Shown here in pieces: positions 48,349-59,400 of a DNA stretch of 64,000 nucleotides. A program made the position numbers and the translations under genes. Source of the DNA: Juglans regia (taxonomy: Eukaryota; Streptophyta; Magnoliopsida; Fagales; Juglandaceae). The stretch is from contig NC_049912.1 in NCBI RefSeq assembly GCF_001411555.2, positions 1,815,001 to 1,879,000 on the forward strand. Direction: 5' to 3'. Position 1 is the stretch's first letter, and every line of letters starts with the position of its first letter. The notes below the pieces were generated by a model. The model ran no database searches. It was given only the letters and a program-made list of their open reading frames with translations, and was not told the DNA's origin.

Positions 48349-51300
48349 TTTAGCTAATAATATATTTTTTTTTACAAGTAAAAAATATTATATATCAAAG
48401 GATAAACCAAGTACGATAAATGTATGCAAGAAACCATCTTGTCCAAAATGACCCAAAAAGCTCCTAATGACCCAAAAAGTCCGTGAAAAGAACAACTCAA
48501 AATACACTAGATCGGTCCCCAACCCTTGTTTCTCATAGAACTAAAACTCTACCCGAACGCCAAACTCCAAACCCTTGATACCCCCCTCCCCCTCCCCTTC
48601 TTCACAATGTCCTTCCTTTAGACTTCCCTCTAGTTGAGCTACCACCCTTAGCATCGTAGTTAATTGTCCAAGAAAGACACTGTAACTCCTTGTTTTTTTT
48701 TTAAACTTTTGGTTTCAAGTGCGTGACTTGCCTCAATTGCAGTTATTAGTTCATTGAATTGGTCTTCACATCCTCCATGTGAAATTTACACAAACTGTTG
48801 AATCTCGTTAATTTTAGGCAAAATTCAGTCCACTATTGATGGAAGATACACCAAGGGAGCAACATTATCCCCAGACACAATATCCAATTGCACTTTCGAC
48901 TCTAGACATTCATCTACACGAGGCACCAACACCAAACCCTTTGGTTCTCCAACAACTCCATTGGTTTGCTCTAATGGTATCATGGTCCTCATTAGAGATT
49001 CTAGGGTGACAACAAGTCCCTTCACCTCCGGGGTTCCTACATCTCCTTTAAACCTTGGCATATTATTCTCCTTCAACTTTGACGAGGGAGCTTCGGGGAC
49101 CAAGAGTGTAGTACCGACTATCAGTCTATCCTATGTTACATGAGGCGAATGACATTTTATTACCAATGTCTCTACGCCGATACCCAATGTAGACCCTGTT
49201 TCAAACAACCTGGATTTCCTTTTGACCCGCCATACTCTCCTGGATCTAGAAATAGGGACAGAGCTGAATTCGATCTTCTGTTTTCTTTTAATTGGGTTTA
49301 AATGATTCGGGCCTATCTTGTTTCTTACAACCCTGTTGCCTCCAACTAAAAGTCGGTCTATTTTCGAAGACAAGAAAGCTATCGCTGCCTTCAGCTCTAC
49401 AAGTTGGGTTTCCATTTCCTTTAAAGAATTGTGCATCTCAACAAGCTGGTCCTAAGACGTGATTTGCAGATCCCCTTCACTCTAAACTCCCTAAGTATGA
49501 CCCGTCTTTAGAGCTGCATCATAGGATTGTCTCGCCACTGAGGATGTACTAGGATCTTTGTGCACCTCCAAGTTTTCCTTCGCGGACATGCCACCGACAT
49601 GTTTGCTACGTGACTCCCTAGCAGAGCCACATCCTTCAGCACCTTGTCCTTCCAAACCGTCGCTCCCTCTCTTGCCAAAGGAAAAGTTACGCGGCACCTT
49701 CTCCATCCTTCTCCAACCACTGCCCCTCTCCTCAGGAATGAAAATAAAATTCCACCTCCACCACATACTTTTCTACCGCCATATAACGTCATCGAGCATT
49801 TGAGTAGCGGTGCACCGTGAAACTGTCTCTACCTTCCCGGACAGTGAAGAAAAAATCTTATTTTTCATCCTTTGTGCACGCTTCCATGGCCTTAGCCAGC
49901 CACTGTACTGTTGTTGAACCCAAAACCAACTTAGAAATCACCCTTCGACCCCTTTCAGTAATGGCCAACATACGCCCCTCCTTCACTAAAGTAAATGATT
50001 TAGATTCTATGACTAACACCATAGAATAACCCATACTGACCAACTCCCCTCCTTCAATAGCCATTCATCATCACATTGAGACCAAATTAGAAATCTACTA
50101 CACAGATACACGGCTAAGGACCACTACTGAAGACCAATGGCTTCAAACTCAAAGCTTGATGCTGGAGTACTCCTAGAAGACTCACCGGAGAGCGTCGACT
50201 CAGTCTGTGTCGATGGCACGACCAACGGAGACGTCGGGAGGATTGCCGAAGTGCTCTGAGAGACAACACAGTGAGATCTAGGTCACAGAAGGGTGGACCG
50301 ACGCCGGACGGCCCTCAGCGAGGTCGCTTGGGTCTGTCAGCTTTATCTATGTCGATCGTGCTGTGTCTCTCGCCGGTAAGGGTGGGTGGTGGCAGAACGG
50401 ATGCCAGAAACGGATCTCAAAAAACGGATCTAGAAGAAAACTAGGTTGCCAAAGGGGTGACCAACGTCGAACGGCCCTCAACGTAGATGCCAAGGTTCGT
50501 TGGTCTATTCTGTGCCATCGGGAGCCACTCGCTGGCCTAAGTTACGGCGAAATGGATTTCTCTCTTACGGGTAATGCTCCTTATACACAGATTGTAACAC
50601 CCGTTCTTGTGGTGTGACTTTTTACAAAATATTTTTATAAAAGGACGACGGGAATTACCATCTGATTTAAAACTTTTCACTTGCATACCCAGGATGCGAG
50701 ACTCCACGTTTATAAATTAAAATGTGCTTTGGGATAAAAGAGGTTTACAACGAAAAATATTAATTTTTACAATAAAAGGCCTCTCGTGCGTTTAAAACTC
50801 GTGTCCAGACTTCCGTGCTCTTCCCCATGAGCCGTGTCCGTCCTGATCATGCAGTTCCTGTGGGGGTGGAGGGACATACATAAAAACTAAAATGAGTCGA
50901 AAACTCGTAAGCATTACTTCATACAGTTAAAATATAACAATATAGGTTTTCATTCATGCATTCATCACTCGTATATACTATTACGTGCATGCATACGTGT
51001 CATAGGTGCGTTCATTTGAAAACTTCACTGGACAGGATTTTTCTTTTTTAAACATCGGCATCCTTTTCGTAAAACGTTTCTCTTGTCAGTGCCTTCATTT
51101 CTTCAAGAGTTCGTGCATGCTTACGTGCATACGTGCGTTCTTTTGAAAACATCACTGGAAGGGGCTTTTCTTTCAAAAGACTTTCATTTCTTTAAAACGT
51201 GTCCCCCGTCAGTGCCTTTATTGCTTAAAGGTTCGTGCATTCATGCGTTCGTACATGCATGCATACATCCATTCGTTCTTATCACTTTCATAGGCCAGTA

Positions 51301-52663
51301 CACACTGTTACGCCCCGTGTGTTGGGGTTAGCGGTCTTCCTTTGGACCCGAATTCCACCCGTGGCCACGGGTTGAGAATCTCTTTCATAGGGGCAAGACT
51401 GGGTGCACTTCCAGTACTACTTACCCAGCATTGCAATCTGCCCATTCATTGGTACCCTTTTCATTCATTCATGTGGCTGTTACGTATCTTCATACATTTC
51501 ATGCTTTCATTTCTTTCTTTGCTTTTCATTAGCTCGTTCATGTCAGCTCGAAAGAGCTGGAGCTTTCATTCAGTTCATTCTTTCATTTAACAGTTCTTTC
51601 GTGAGAAAACATTTCTTTTCATGAGAAAACATTTCTTTTCATGGATAAACATCGTTTGGGGCGTAAGCCCGAAATTTGTCTTTTCATTTTACAGTTCATT
51701 TCAGTTCTATCATTTCTTTAACAGTTTATTCGTGCATACGTCATTTAAGAACATACATGGGCTTAAATGTCAGCTTTCATGGCATCCATAAGCGTCACCT
51801 TGAACGTCGTCTCTCATGGCATCCAAGAGCATCACCTCGTGGCACACATGAAAGCGTCGGTTCGTAGGATCCATAAAAGCATCTGTTGTCATGTCTTTCA
51901 TGCATTTTCATCAGTTTGTGGATTTTCTCAGAAAATACATACAATAGATACATCGTATAGTCATCCATTCACATGTGTATAATTAATACTTTGGGTGCGT
52001 AAACAGGGGCTGCCAAGGAGGGGCCGTACATACTTATACCTTTAAACAATTAGCATTTTCTTTCTTAAAGCGTCTTTCGTTTCTTTTCGTGAGCATCTTA
52101 AAGGAAAAGCGTTTCTTGTATCTTGGAAAACTTTAGAAGAGTATGAACGTAACACTTACATGGACTCCATGCTACTTGCATACCATGCAGTCCATTCATG
52201 TGCTTATCAGATGGCAACCTACATGCATACACATACCTTAGCGTCATTCTCTATCTAATGCATAAGCAACTTGAACTATAATTAGCACTACGTTATACTT
52301 GGAACACTCTCCTTCTATCCTGTACACTTACGTGTCTTTTACTATGCTAAACTCTTCAGGGACCACTTACGGTCACCACATCTTCCAACTCAAAGTCTTG
52401 CCTCCAGTGCTCATCCACTAAAGTGAACCCATGATTCACCTTGGGATTAAGACACTAAGACATTCGTCATACTCTTCTTACAACCACATTCCGACGCATG
52501 ATTCCGACTGATGGAATCACGCATCCCAATCCTAGATAATACATCCGTCACTACCTTCATGCATCTTAGCCCACACTAAATCCTCATTCACATCCATACA
52601 AGCCACACGGCTCTAAGCCAACTCTGAGAGTTAAGCACCGTGCAACTATGCTCATGACAGATT

Positions 52664-53537
52664 ACCCATTACATATGGTGAATCCGTCCAACACATATGT
52701 CTACCCAAATTACACATGTACCTTACCCTTTCATCACCTAAGATCAACATATGACACGTTGATCACCTGCTTGTAAGGACAAGGGACATACTCCAATACC
52801 AACCTTCTCTTAACCCAGCTAGCATGACTCTTCACGTTACCCATCCCTTTTGACAGTTCATCCCAACACTTAACACGACAAGACCCCATTCAAAATTATG
52901 CTTTATGTCACGTCATATAGCTCGAGACTACACCCAAGCTACACCGTAACCTAGTCGCGTTACCCAAAATTCTACTACTTCAACTCCTGACTCATCACGA
53001 GTATGGTCCTTCACGTACTCTCGTCACATCGTGACATCTCGTCACGTTCCCGTTACTCCATTCCTACACTCTAACACTTCACCCATCATAAGCATGATTC
53101 ACCCATTACATATGGTGAATCCGTTCAACACATATGTCTACCCAGATTACACATGTACCTTACCCCTTCATTACCAAAGATCAACATATGACACGTTGAT
53201 CACTTGCTTGTAGGGACAAGGGACATACTCTGATACCAATCTTCTCTTAACTTGGCTAGCATGACTCTTCACGCTACCCGTCCCTTTTGACAGTTCATCC
53301 CAACACTTAACACGACAAGACCCCATTCACAACTACGTTTTATGTCACGTCATATAGCTTGAGGCTACACCCAAGCTACACCGTAACCTAGTCGCGTTAC
53401 CCAACATTCTGCTACGTCAACTCTTGACTCATCACTAGTACGGTCCCTCACGTACTCTCGTCACATCGTGACATCTCGTCACATTCCCGTTACGCCATTC
53501 CTACACTCTAATACTTCACCCATCATAAGCATGATTG
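52664..53537. repeat. 437-bp tandem duplication
   Basis: Two head-to-tail copies, 52664-53100 and 53101-53537, both starting ACCCATTACATATGGTGAAT and both ending in CATCATAAGCATGATT. They differ by scattered substitutions. Related shorter repeats (CATGACT... GTCACTTCGTGACATT) continue to about 53700. Confidence 0.88.
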
Positions 53538-53879
53538 CTAATAACCACGTCACTTCGTGACGTTGCCCAGTCATGCTTCCGTTGCGTACTCTTACACTTG
53601 TTTCGCTACTTCGTCCATCGCAAGCATGACTGTCAATAGTCCTGTCACTTCGTGACATTCCTCAGTCATACTTCTGCTGCGCACTCTTATACTTGTACTG
53701 GTACTTCACGCATACTCTTAGCCATAAATGCATCACGGTGACACTTGCCACCTCAGACTACAGACTACGCCATAACTACTTCGGGACACTATTCCACAGT
53801 TCCCGACACTACCCATCACGTTCCATGCTCATCGATCACATAACCATTATTATCTCTACGACACGCCACACGGAGTGTT

Positions 53880-54360
53880 GCTGCCACGTGGGGTACATTC
53901 CACGTATACTCCCTTCACATACGCCACATCACCACTATGGCATACCCGCCATCTGATGCATCACTATATCACATGGAGTACACTCCTCGTGTACTCCCTT
54001 CACATGCATTACGCCACATCACCATTATGGCATACCCGCCATATGATGCATCAGTATACCACATGGAGTACACTCCTTGTATACTCCATTCATACACACT
54101 ACGACACATCACCATTATGGCATACCCGCCATATGGTGCATCACTCCACCACATGGAGTACACTCTTAGTGTACTCCCTTCACATATGCCACATTACCAC
54201 TATGGCGTACTCGCCATATGCATCACTCCACCATATGGAGTACATTCCACGTGTACTCCCTTCACACGCACTACGCCACATTACCATTGTGGCATATTCG
54301 CCACATGGTGCATCACCCCGTTATACGGAGTACATTCCACATGTACTCCCTTCATAAACC
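53880..54360. repeat. tandem array of about 90 bp with internal palindromes
   Basis: Five or six copies at spacings of 90, 90, about 82 and 90 bp, marked by ATGGAGTACA at 53973, 54063, 54153, 54235 and a variant near 54324. Each copy carries GGAGTACA...TGTACTCC, an 8-bp stem with a short loop, and the unit also has ATGGCATACCCGCCAT-like inverted words. Confidence 0.85.
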
Positions 54361-57300
54361 ATACCCCACACAGAGTACACTCAGCGTGTACTCTTCCCGT
54401 TCCACACTACGCCAAGAGGGTATATTTTACATATACTCTCCTTATCTCACATTACGCCACACACAAAGTACACCCAGTGTGTACTATTCTCATTCCACAT
54501 ACACCACGCCACCATTACAACACAATCCACAACACTACACAACACACTTCCCAATTACGCCCAACACTTCTCAATACACTACACGGCAGAACACATCTCC
54601 ATCCAACATAGATATGCCCAACACTTCACTACACAGAATGCCCAACACTTCATCACACAAAACCACATCACAATACCACAACTCCACAAATACTAACAGC
54701 ACAGTCCACAACCTAGTCAACTAATCAATATCTAGTATAATTAACGAGGGATAGAGGGTTATACCATCAACGGGATAACCCGTGCATTGCTCGTTGATCG
54801 TCATAGCCGATGATGTTGGAAGTGTCGTACGTGGTGGCTAACCCACGTACGTTAACTGTTTAGGCATTTGGATAACTAGGTGTGGTCTTGGAAGGGCCCG
54901 TGAAGGCCTTATGATGGTGGCAAGGAGCATAACACGGCGGATCTAGTCATGTACAGTGGCGGTCAGCCATGCGCAGTGGTTGTCCATCACATGCAGTGAC
55001 TAACCACCACTCAAAGTGGTGGTTTGGACCTAGGGTTGGGTTGAGGGGTTGCTGGTGGAGCTCATGGTGGCACTGGGGTGGCGCCATGGTGGTTCACAGC
55101 GGTGGATCTGGCCGCACGGTGGAGGAGAAGTCGTGGGAGAGTGAGAGAGAGTGTGCGTGCATGGGTGGCAGATTGGGGCTGTGGGAGGTTGGGTTGGCTT
55201 GGTGGCGGCCTGAGGAGGCTCAAGGTGGCGGTTACTAGTCGTGGGTGGCAGCGCACGGCGGTGGAGGGGTGTAACCCGTGCATTGGAGAGAGGGAGAAGT
55301 CGTGCATGAGTGAGAGGCTTGAGAGGGGTGGAGAGCTTGGCTGACTTGGAGGAGCTCAGGGAGGAGCCATGGTGTCGCTAGGTGGTCGTGGGTGCCGCGT
55401 ACGACGGTGCTAGAGGCCGCGCATGGTGAAGCCGTGCGTGGGTCTCCTTGTGCGTGCTTGTGTGCGACAGAGGGGGAAGGTGGCTGCATGGGAGGTGCTG
55501 GTTTTGCTGGAGGGTGGTGGCCGGTGGTAGAGGAAGCTGCCGTGGAGGTGGTGGCGCTGGAGGACGGTGCACGGCGGCGCTAAGGACAGCAAGCCCATTC
55601 GGGGTTTGCACTTCCAGCGGAGAGGAAGAGGGAGCGTGAGGGAGAGGGGCTGAGCTAGGGAGGCTCGCCGAAGTGGTAGCAAGCCGTTGGTGGTGGAGGT
55701 GACGTTCACCGGCGCACGGCGACGCATGGCTGTGCATTGGAGGCTTCGGGGTGAAGAGAGGCACGCTGCGTACTATGTACGCCGAAGGAGAGAGGGAGGA
55801 GAGAGAGGGGGCTAGGGAAAAGTGAGGGAGAAAGAGAGGGGGTCTGGGTATTTAACCCAGTCCCTTCGTCTGGAGATCCACGTAACGATCTAACGATGGA
55901 TTTTAAACACTGATTTGAAAATACGTAAAACATTAACTTAATTAAAAGCGCTTAGAGGAATTAAGGTAGAATATTATTTTAAACTAACTTTAGTTTATAA
56001 AATAATATTCTTCATCGTTAATAAAATGATGAAGTCTCACTTAACATATTAAAGAGAATAAAACCATTTAATTAATAAAAACTTTCAACATAATTTAAAT
56101 ATCATAATATCTTAAATAATTGAAATCATTTTAATAATAATATTAAAATGATTTCCGACGATTATAATATTTTTGGAGCTCTTCAAGAATATTACGATTG
56201 TCGTATTTAAGATCAATCTTAATTCAATAATACTGAAAATACTCCTTATAAATATTTTCAGCATATTTAAAACAATGGGCGTGCCCTAGAAGTCACACGA
56301 TATTTTTCGAATCAAGCCATCATGGTTTGACACGCATAACGTGGCTCGTAGTCGCTAGTGAGAATGGCAGACAATTACAAAATCTCTGCCGTCGAGATTT
56401 ACTTATGTCATAAAGACGGAACATGTGTCAGAAAGGAGAAGCGTACGTAAGAAGGAATGAGCAGGGTATGACACAGGTGTATCTCTTGCCGGCGGGATGA
56501 CCAGTTTCAAACAACCCTCTGTGAGATCGTCGGGGCTCGACGATGATGTCTGAGTCAGCGGTGAGCAACCACTCGCCGGCCAAGGCAACGACAAGATAGT
56601 ATCTCTCACACGGGTGTTTTCTCACGAGTGTTTCTCTCTCCTCTCTGTCTCTCTAAAATTTATAGCTCCTATGTTTGTTTAGCTAATAATATTTACATTA
56701 TATTATACAGTCATTTATCTTTTTTTTAAAAAAAAAATAGTTTAACTACAAAAAAATTATTTAAAAGTAAATCACAAACTAACATAAATTATAAACTTGT
56801 TTTTATTATAAAATAATTTTAATATATTATATAAAAGTATTCTTTCTATTTTGCTGCACGGCAACGCGCACCACATGCCAACATTTTCGTCTGGAGAAGG
56901 CAATTAACATGGACTAAGCCTGTCCGTCAACATGGGTGCTTTGTCCGTCAACTATTGAGAACCCTCTCCCTCGTCTCATTTCTTATCCTAGACGACTCTG
57001 TGCACTGGCTACAAGGTACGGTTCGCTTAGCTTTGTCCATTTTTACACGTACATGGACTTTTCGCGCGTTTCTCATTGATCGCCTTAGCACCTTTTACTT
57101 GACTTGTGTTTAAATATTAAATTGAGTTGAAATGAATTTAATTTTTTATGAATAGTAATAAGTTAAATAGTGAAAGAAGTTATGTAGAATCAATATAAAT
57201 TGAATTTAAAGTATGTTTGGATGTTAAGATGAGTTTAATACTTTTTATAAAAAGTTGAAAAAAATTGTGGATACTATAATAAAGATGTGTGAAGTTAAAA

Positions 57301-57698
57301 AAAATTGTGGGTTTCACATGTAAGAAAGTTTTGAGTTGAGATAAGTTTAATAATTTAAGAGTTAAGTATTTAGATATTAGAGTCAATTTAAAATTAGACT
57401 GAACTCAACTAAATCTTACAACTAAATACAATCTTAAAAATAAAAGTTTTATTCCCTTTATAGTTATCTTTTCTAAATATTTTTAAATAAATAAAAAATA
57501 TCTTACAATTAAAGATGATGATTTAATTTATACGAGATCTTGGCCTTTTATATAAATAATTAGCAAAGATATGCATGCAGTAGCTTAACAACCTAATGAT
57601 CAGCACGTCATGAACAGTAAATATTTTCAAACGTATTATGTCCGCCATGTCAAAAAGTCGTTGCACCAAATCCATTGACAGCATATGTACATACGTAC

Positions 57699-57736
<38 letters not shown>

Positions 57737-57737
<1 letters not shown>

Positions 57738-57904
57738 TAATACTATATACAGTCGTAAAATATATAAATGTCATGCAGTCATTTTAAAAAAGAGTATGAT
57801 CTACTCATAAAAAATTAATTTTTTTTTATGTGGATCTTGTATTTATTTATTTTTTATAACGATTTCACGACGCTTGCATACTTACGACTATAAATATCAT
57901 TTTT
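57737..57904. mobile_element. MITE family 2 copy
   Basis: TAATACTATATACAGTCGTA left, ATCTACTCATAAAAAATTAA centre, ACGATTTCACGACGCTTGCA and TTACGACTATAAATATCA right. Fourth copy of this family in the window. Confidence 0.75.
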
Positions 57905-58439
57905 CTCTATATATATATAAATAAATATATATATGTGTTCCCATAGTACTTCACCCACGTTTAAGGTCAAATATGATAATATGATTTCAAGTATACGTAA
58001 CCACCGGAGATTTTCAATTGCAGACGTAATTTATACAATATTGACTTTTTATGCGTTTAAATTTTAAAAGTGGGGATTGATTGTGATTTGTGATGCCTGA
58101 TCTTCTTGAATGCACCTTTTCTAGAACTAGCAATTTACATATATATATATATATATAAATATATATATATATCACACTATGCATCATAGATTAATGGTAA
58201 AATATCAGAGCCTGCCACAATGTATATATAATGATGACAGTTCTTTTTACAATCATTAATAAAAAATTATTCCTTTTTATTTTTTACATTTTTTTTTAAT
58301 GAAAATGGAATTTTTATTGATATTTGACAAATGTGATTGGGAAAAAGACAATTTTGTTGGTAGTTATCATAAAGACAATTTTGTAAAAATCATAAAGTTT
58401 TGGAGTCCTTTCATTCAACATCTCTCTTATCTACGGACT

Positions 58440-58655
58440 ACTATTCTTGTCTCGATCATTTTTACAAAAAATTTTATTTTATTTTATTTAATTATTATAA
58501 TTTTTTTAAATTTTTATATAAAATAAAATAAAGAATTTAATTTTTTTCAAATTCTAAAATAAAAATTATATTAAAAAAATAAATTTTAATAATATTTTAT
58601 TTAATTTTCATATCATCTCATTTTATCTCATCTATAAAAATAAACGGGGCTTTAA
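58440..58655. mobile_element. MITE family 1-like copy
   Basis: AT-rich; ATTATAATTTTTTTAAATTT and CATCTCATTTTATCTCATCT match the copy at 33593-33805 closely. Confidence 0.6.
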
Positions 58656-59400
58656 AAATGATTTAACAGTACGTGTTCTATGCGTGACTTATAAATAGAA
58701 ATATAGAATGATTTTTTATTTAATTTTTTCAAATTACATCTCTATTTTCAATTTTTCTCCCAAATATATGGGTATTTCTTGAAAGAATTATATGAATATA
58801 CATACACATATACATATATATGTGTGTCATCTTTCAACGCAAACTTATTTTATTTTATTTTATTTTTATCTCAAAAAACTTTTTCATCCTTACAAAAGAA
58901 ATAAAAAACAAAGACATAAGATCATTTGACAAACGGAGCACTTTTTTTAAGAAATAGTTTTAAAGAAAATACTCGTAAAAATAAAAGGACAGCTTAGTGT
59001 TTACGGCAAACGGACCAAGTCAAGTAGAAGAAGCTGCTGGTCACAAGAATGGGACTTGCACTCGTTAAAAATCTTGAAAAGAAATACGTGTTGAACAAAC
59101 ACTACAGTTGGTCATGTCCTATGACAACGATGCTACTCGTTTCGACTAATTATTTTTGTCCTATTATTGAAGAAAGAGTGATTAATTTCTCATAAACCAA
59201 AAAAACATTTCAGCCATATCAGCCAAAATAGAATTCTAATAGAAATATTAAAATTATAAAAATTGTCACCCCAAGTCCCTCGACTCAAAATATAACTCGT
59301 TTTTGTAATTTACCCTATTGCTACATGATACAATTATTAATATTATTTGCGTATTTCGCACTCCTGTAAATTTCTACAGTAAACCTGTACTAGAAGAATC

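Larger units (their letters stand above)
50591..56471 (+). mobile_element. giant LTR-like element, about 5.9 kb, no pol
   Basis: Starts (AT)TGTAACACCCG and ends GGGTATGACA, close to the ends of the 2.5-kb solo LTR at 1943-4444. CACAG flanks it at 50586-50590 and 56472-56476. Inside: TTCATGCATACGT-rich repeats (50900-52000), a 437-bp tandem duplication (52664-53537), a roughly 90-bp hairpin array (53880-54360), a GC-rich block (54950-55850), and TATTTAACCC at 55848-55857 as a possible TATA. No gag or pol frame is recognisable; long frames in the arrays are low complexity. It may be one very large solo LTR or a non-autonomous large derivative. Confidence 0.6.
48364..56677 (-). mobile_element. 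LINE ORF1 relic, split by a large LTR-like element
   Basis: The 15-bp direct repeat TTTAGCTAATAATAT lies at 48349-48363 and 56678-56692. The plus-strand left end is a T run with TTTACAAGTAAA, the reverse of a LINE tail and close to the tail of the LINE at 18110-18127. Minus-strand frames give a worn ORF1: MAIEGGE, KSFTLVKEGRMLAITERGRR, VLGSTTVQWLAKAMEACTK near 49860-50064, then FIFIPEERGSGWRRM near 49700-49760, and SLKEMETQLVELKAAIAFLSSKIDRL (coiled-coil-like) near 49360-49430. No endonuclease or RT is present. The GC-rich 50070-50590 and 56477-56677 parts are its 5' leader, cut by the element at 50591-56471. Confidence 0.75.
56693..59400. other. AT-rich intergenic region
   Basis: No gene. 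Contains a MITE-like block at about 57210-57436 (GTTTGGATGTTAAGATGAGT left; AACTCAACTAAATCTTACAA right, reversed relatives), AT microsatellites (57705-57734, 58139-58157) and the MITEs listed at 57737 and 58440. Confidence 0.6.

Noticed and set aside
53880..54360. Regular repeat spacing that could suggest a CRISPR array
   Set aside because: Units are whole tandem copies of about 90 bp without unique spacers, inside a plant retroelement.
53880..54724. Frames of 160-224 codons in the 90-bp array
   Set aside because: All three plus frames stay open because of the repeat period and base composition; the proteins are repetitive and have no known domain.
54969..55764. Several GC-rich frames on both strands
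   Set aside because: Overlapping frames on opposite strands with Gly, Trp, Arg or Pro, His, Ser runs; typical of base composition, within the LTR-like element.
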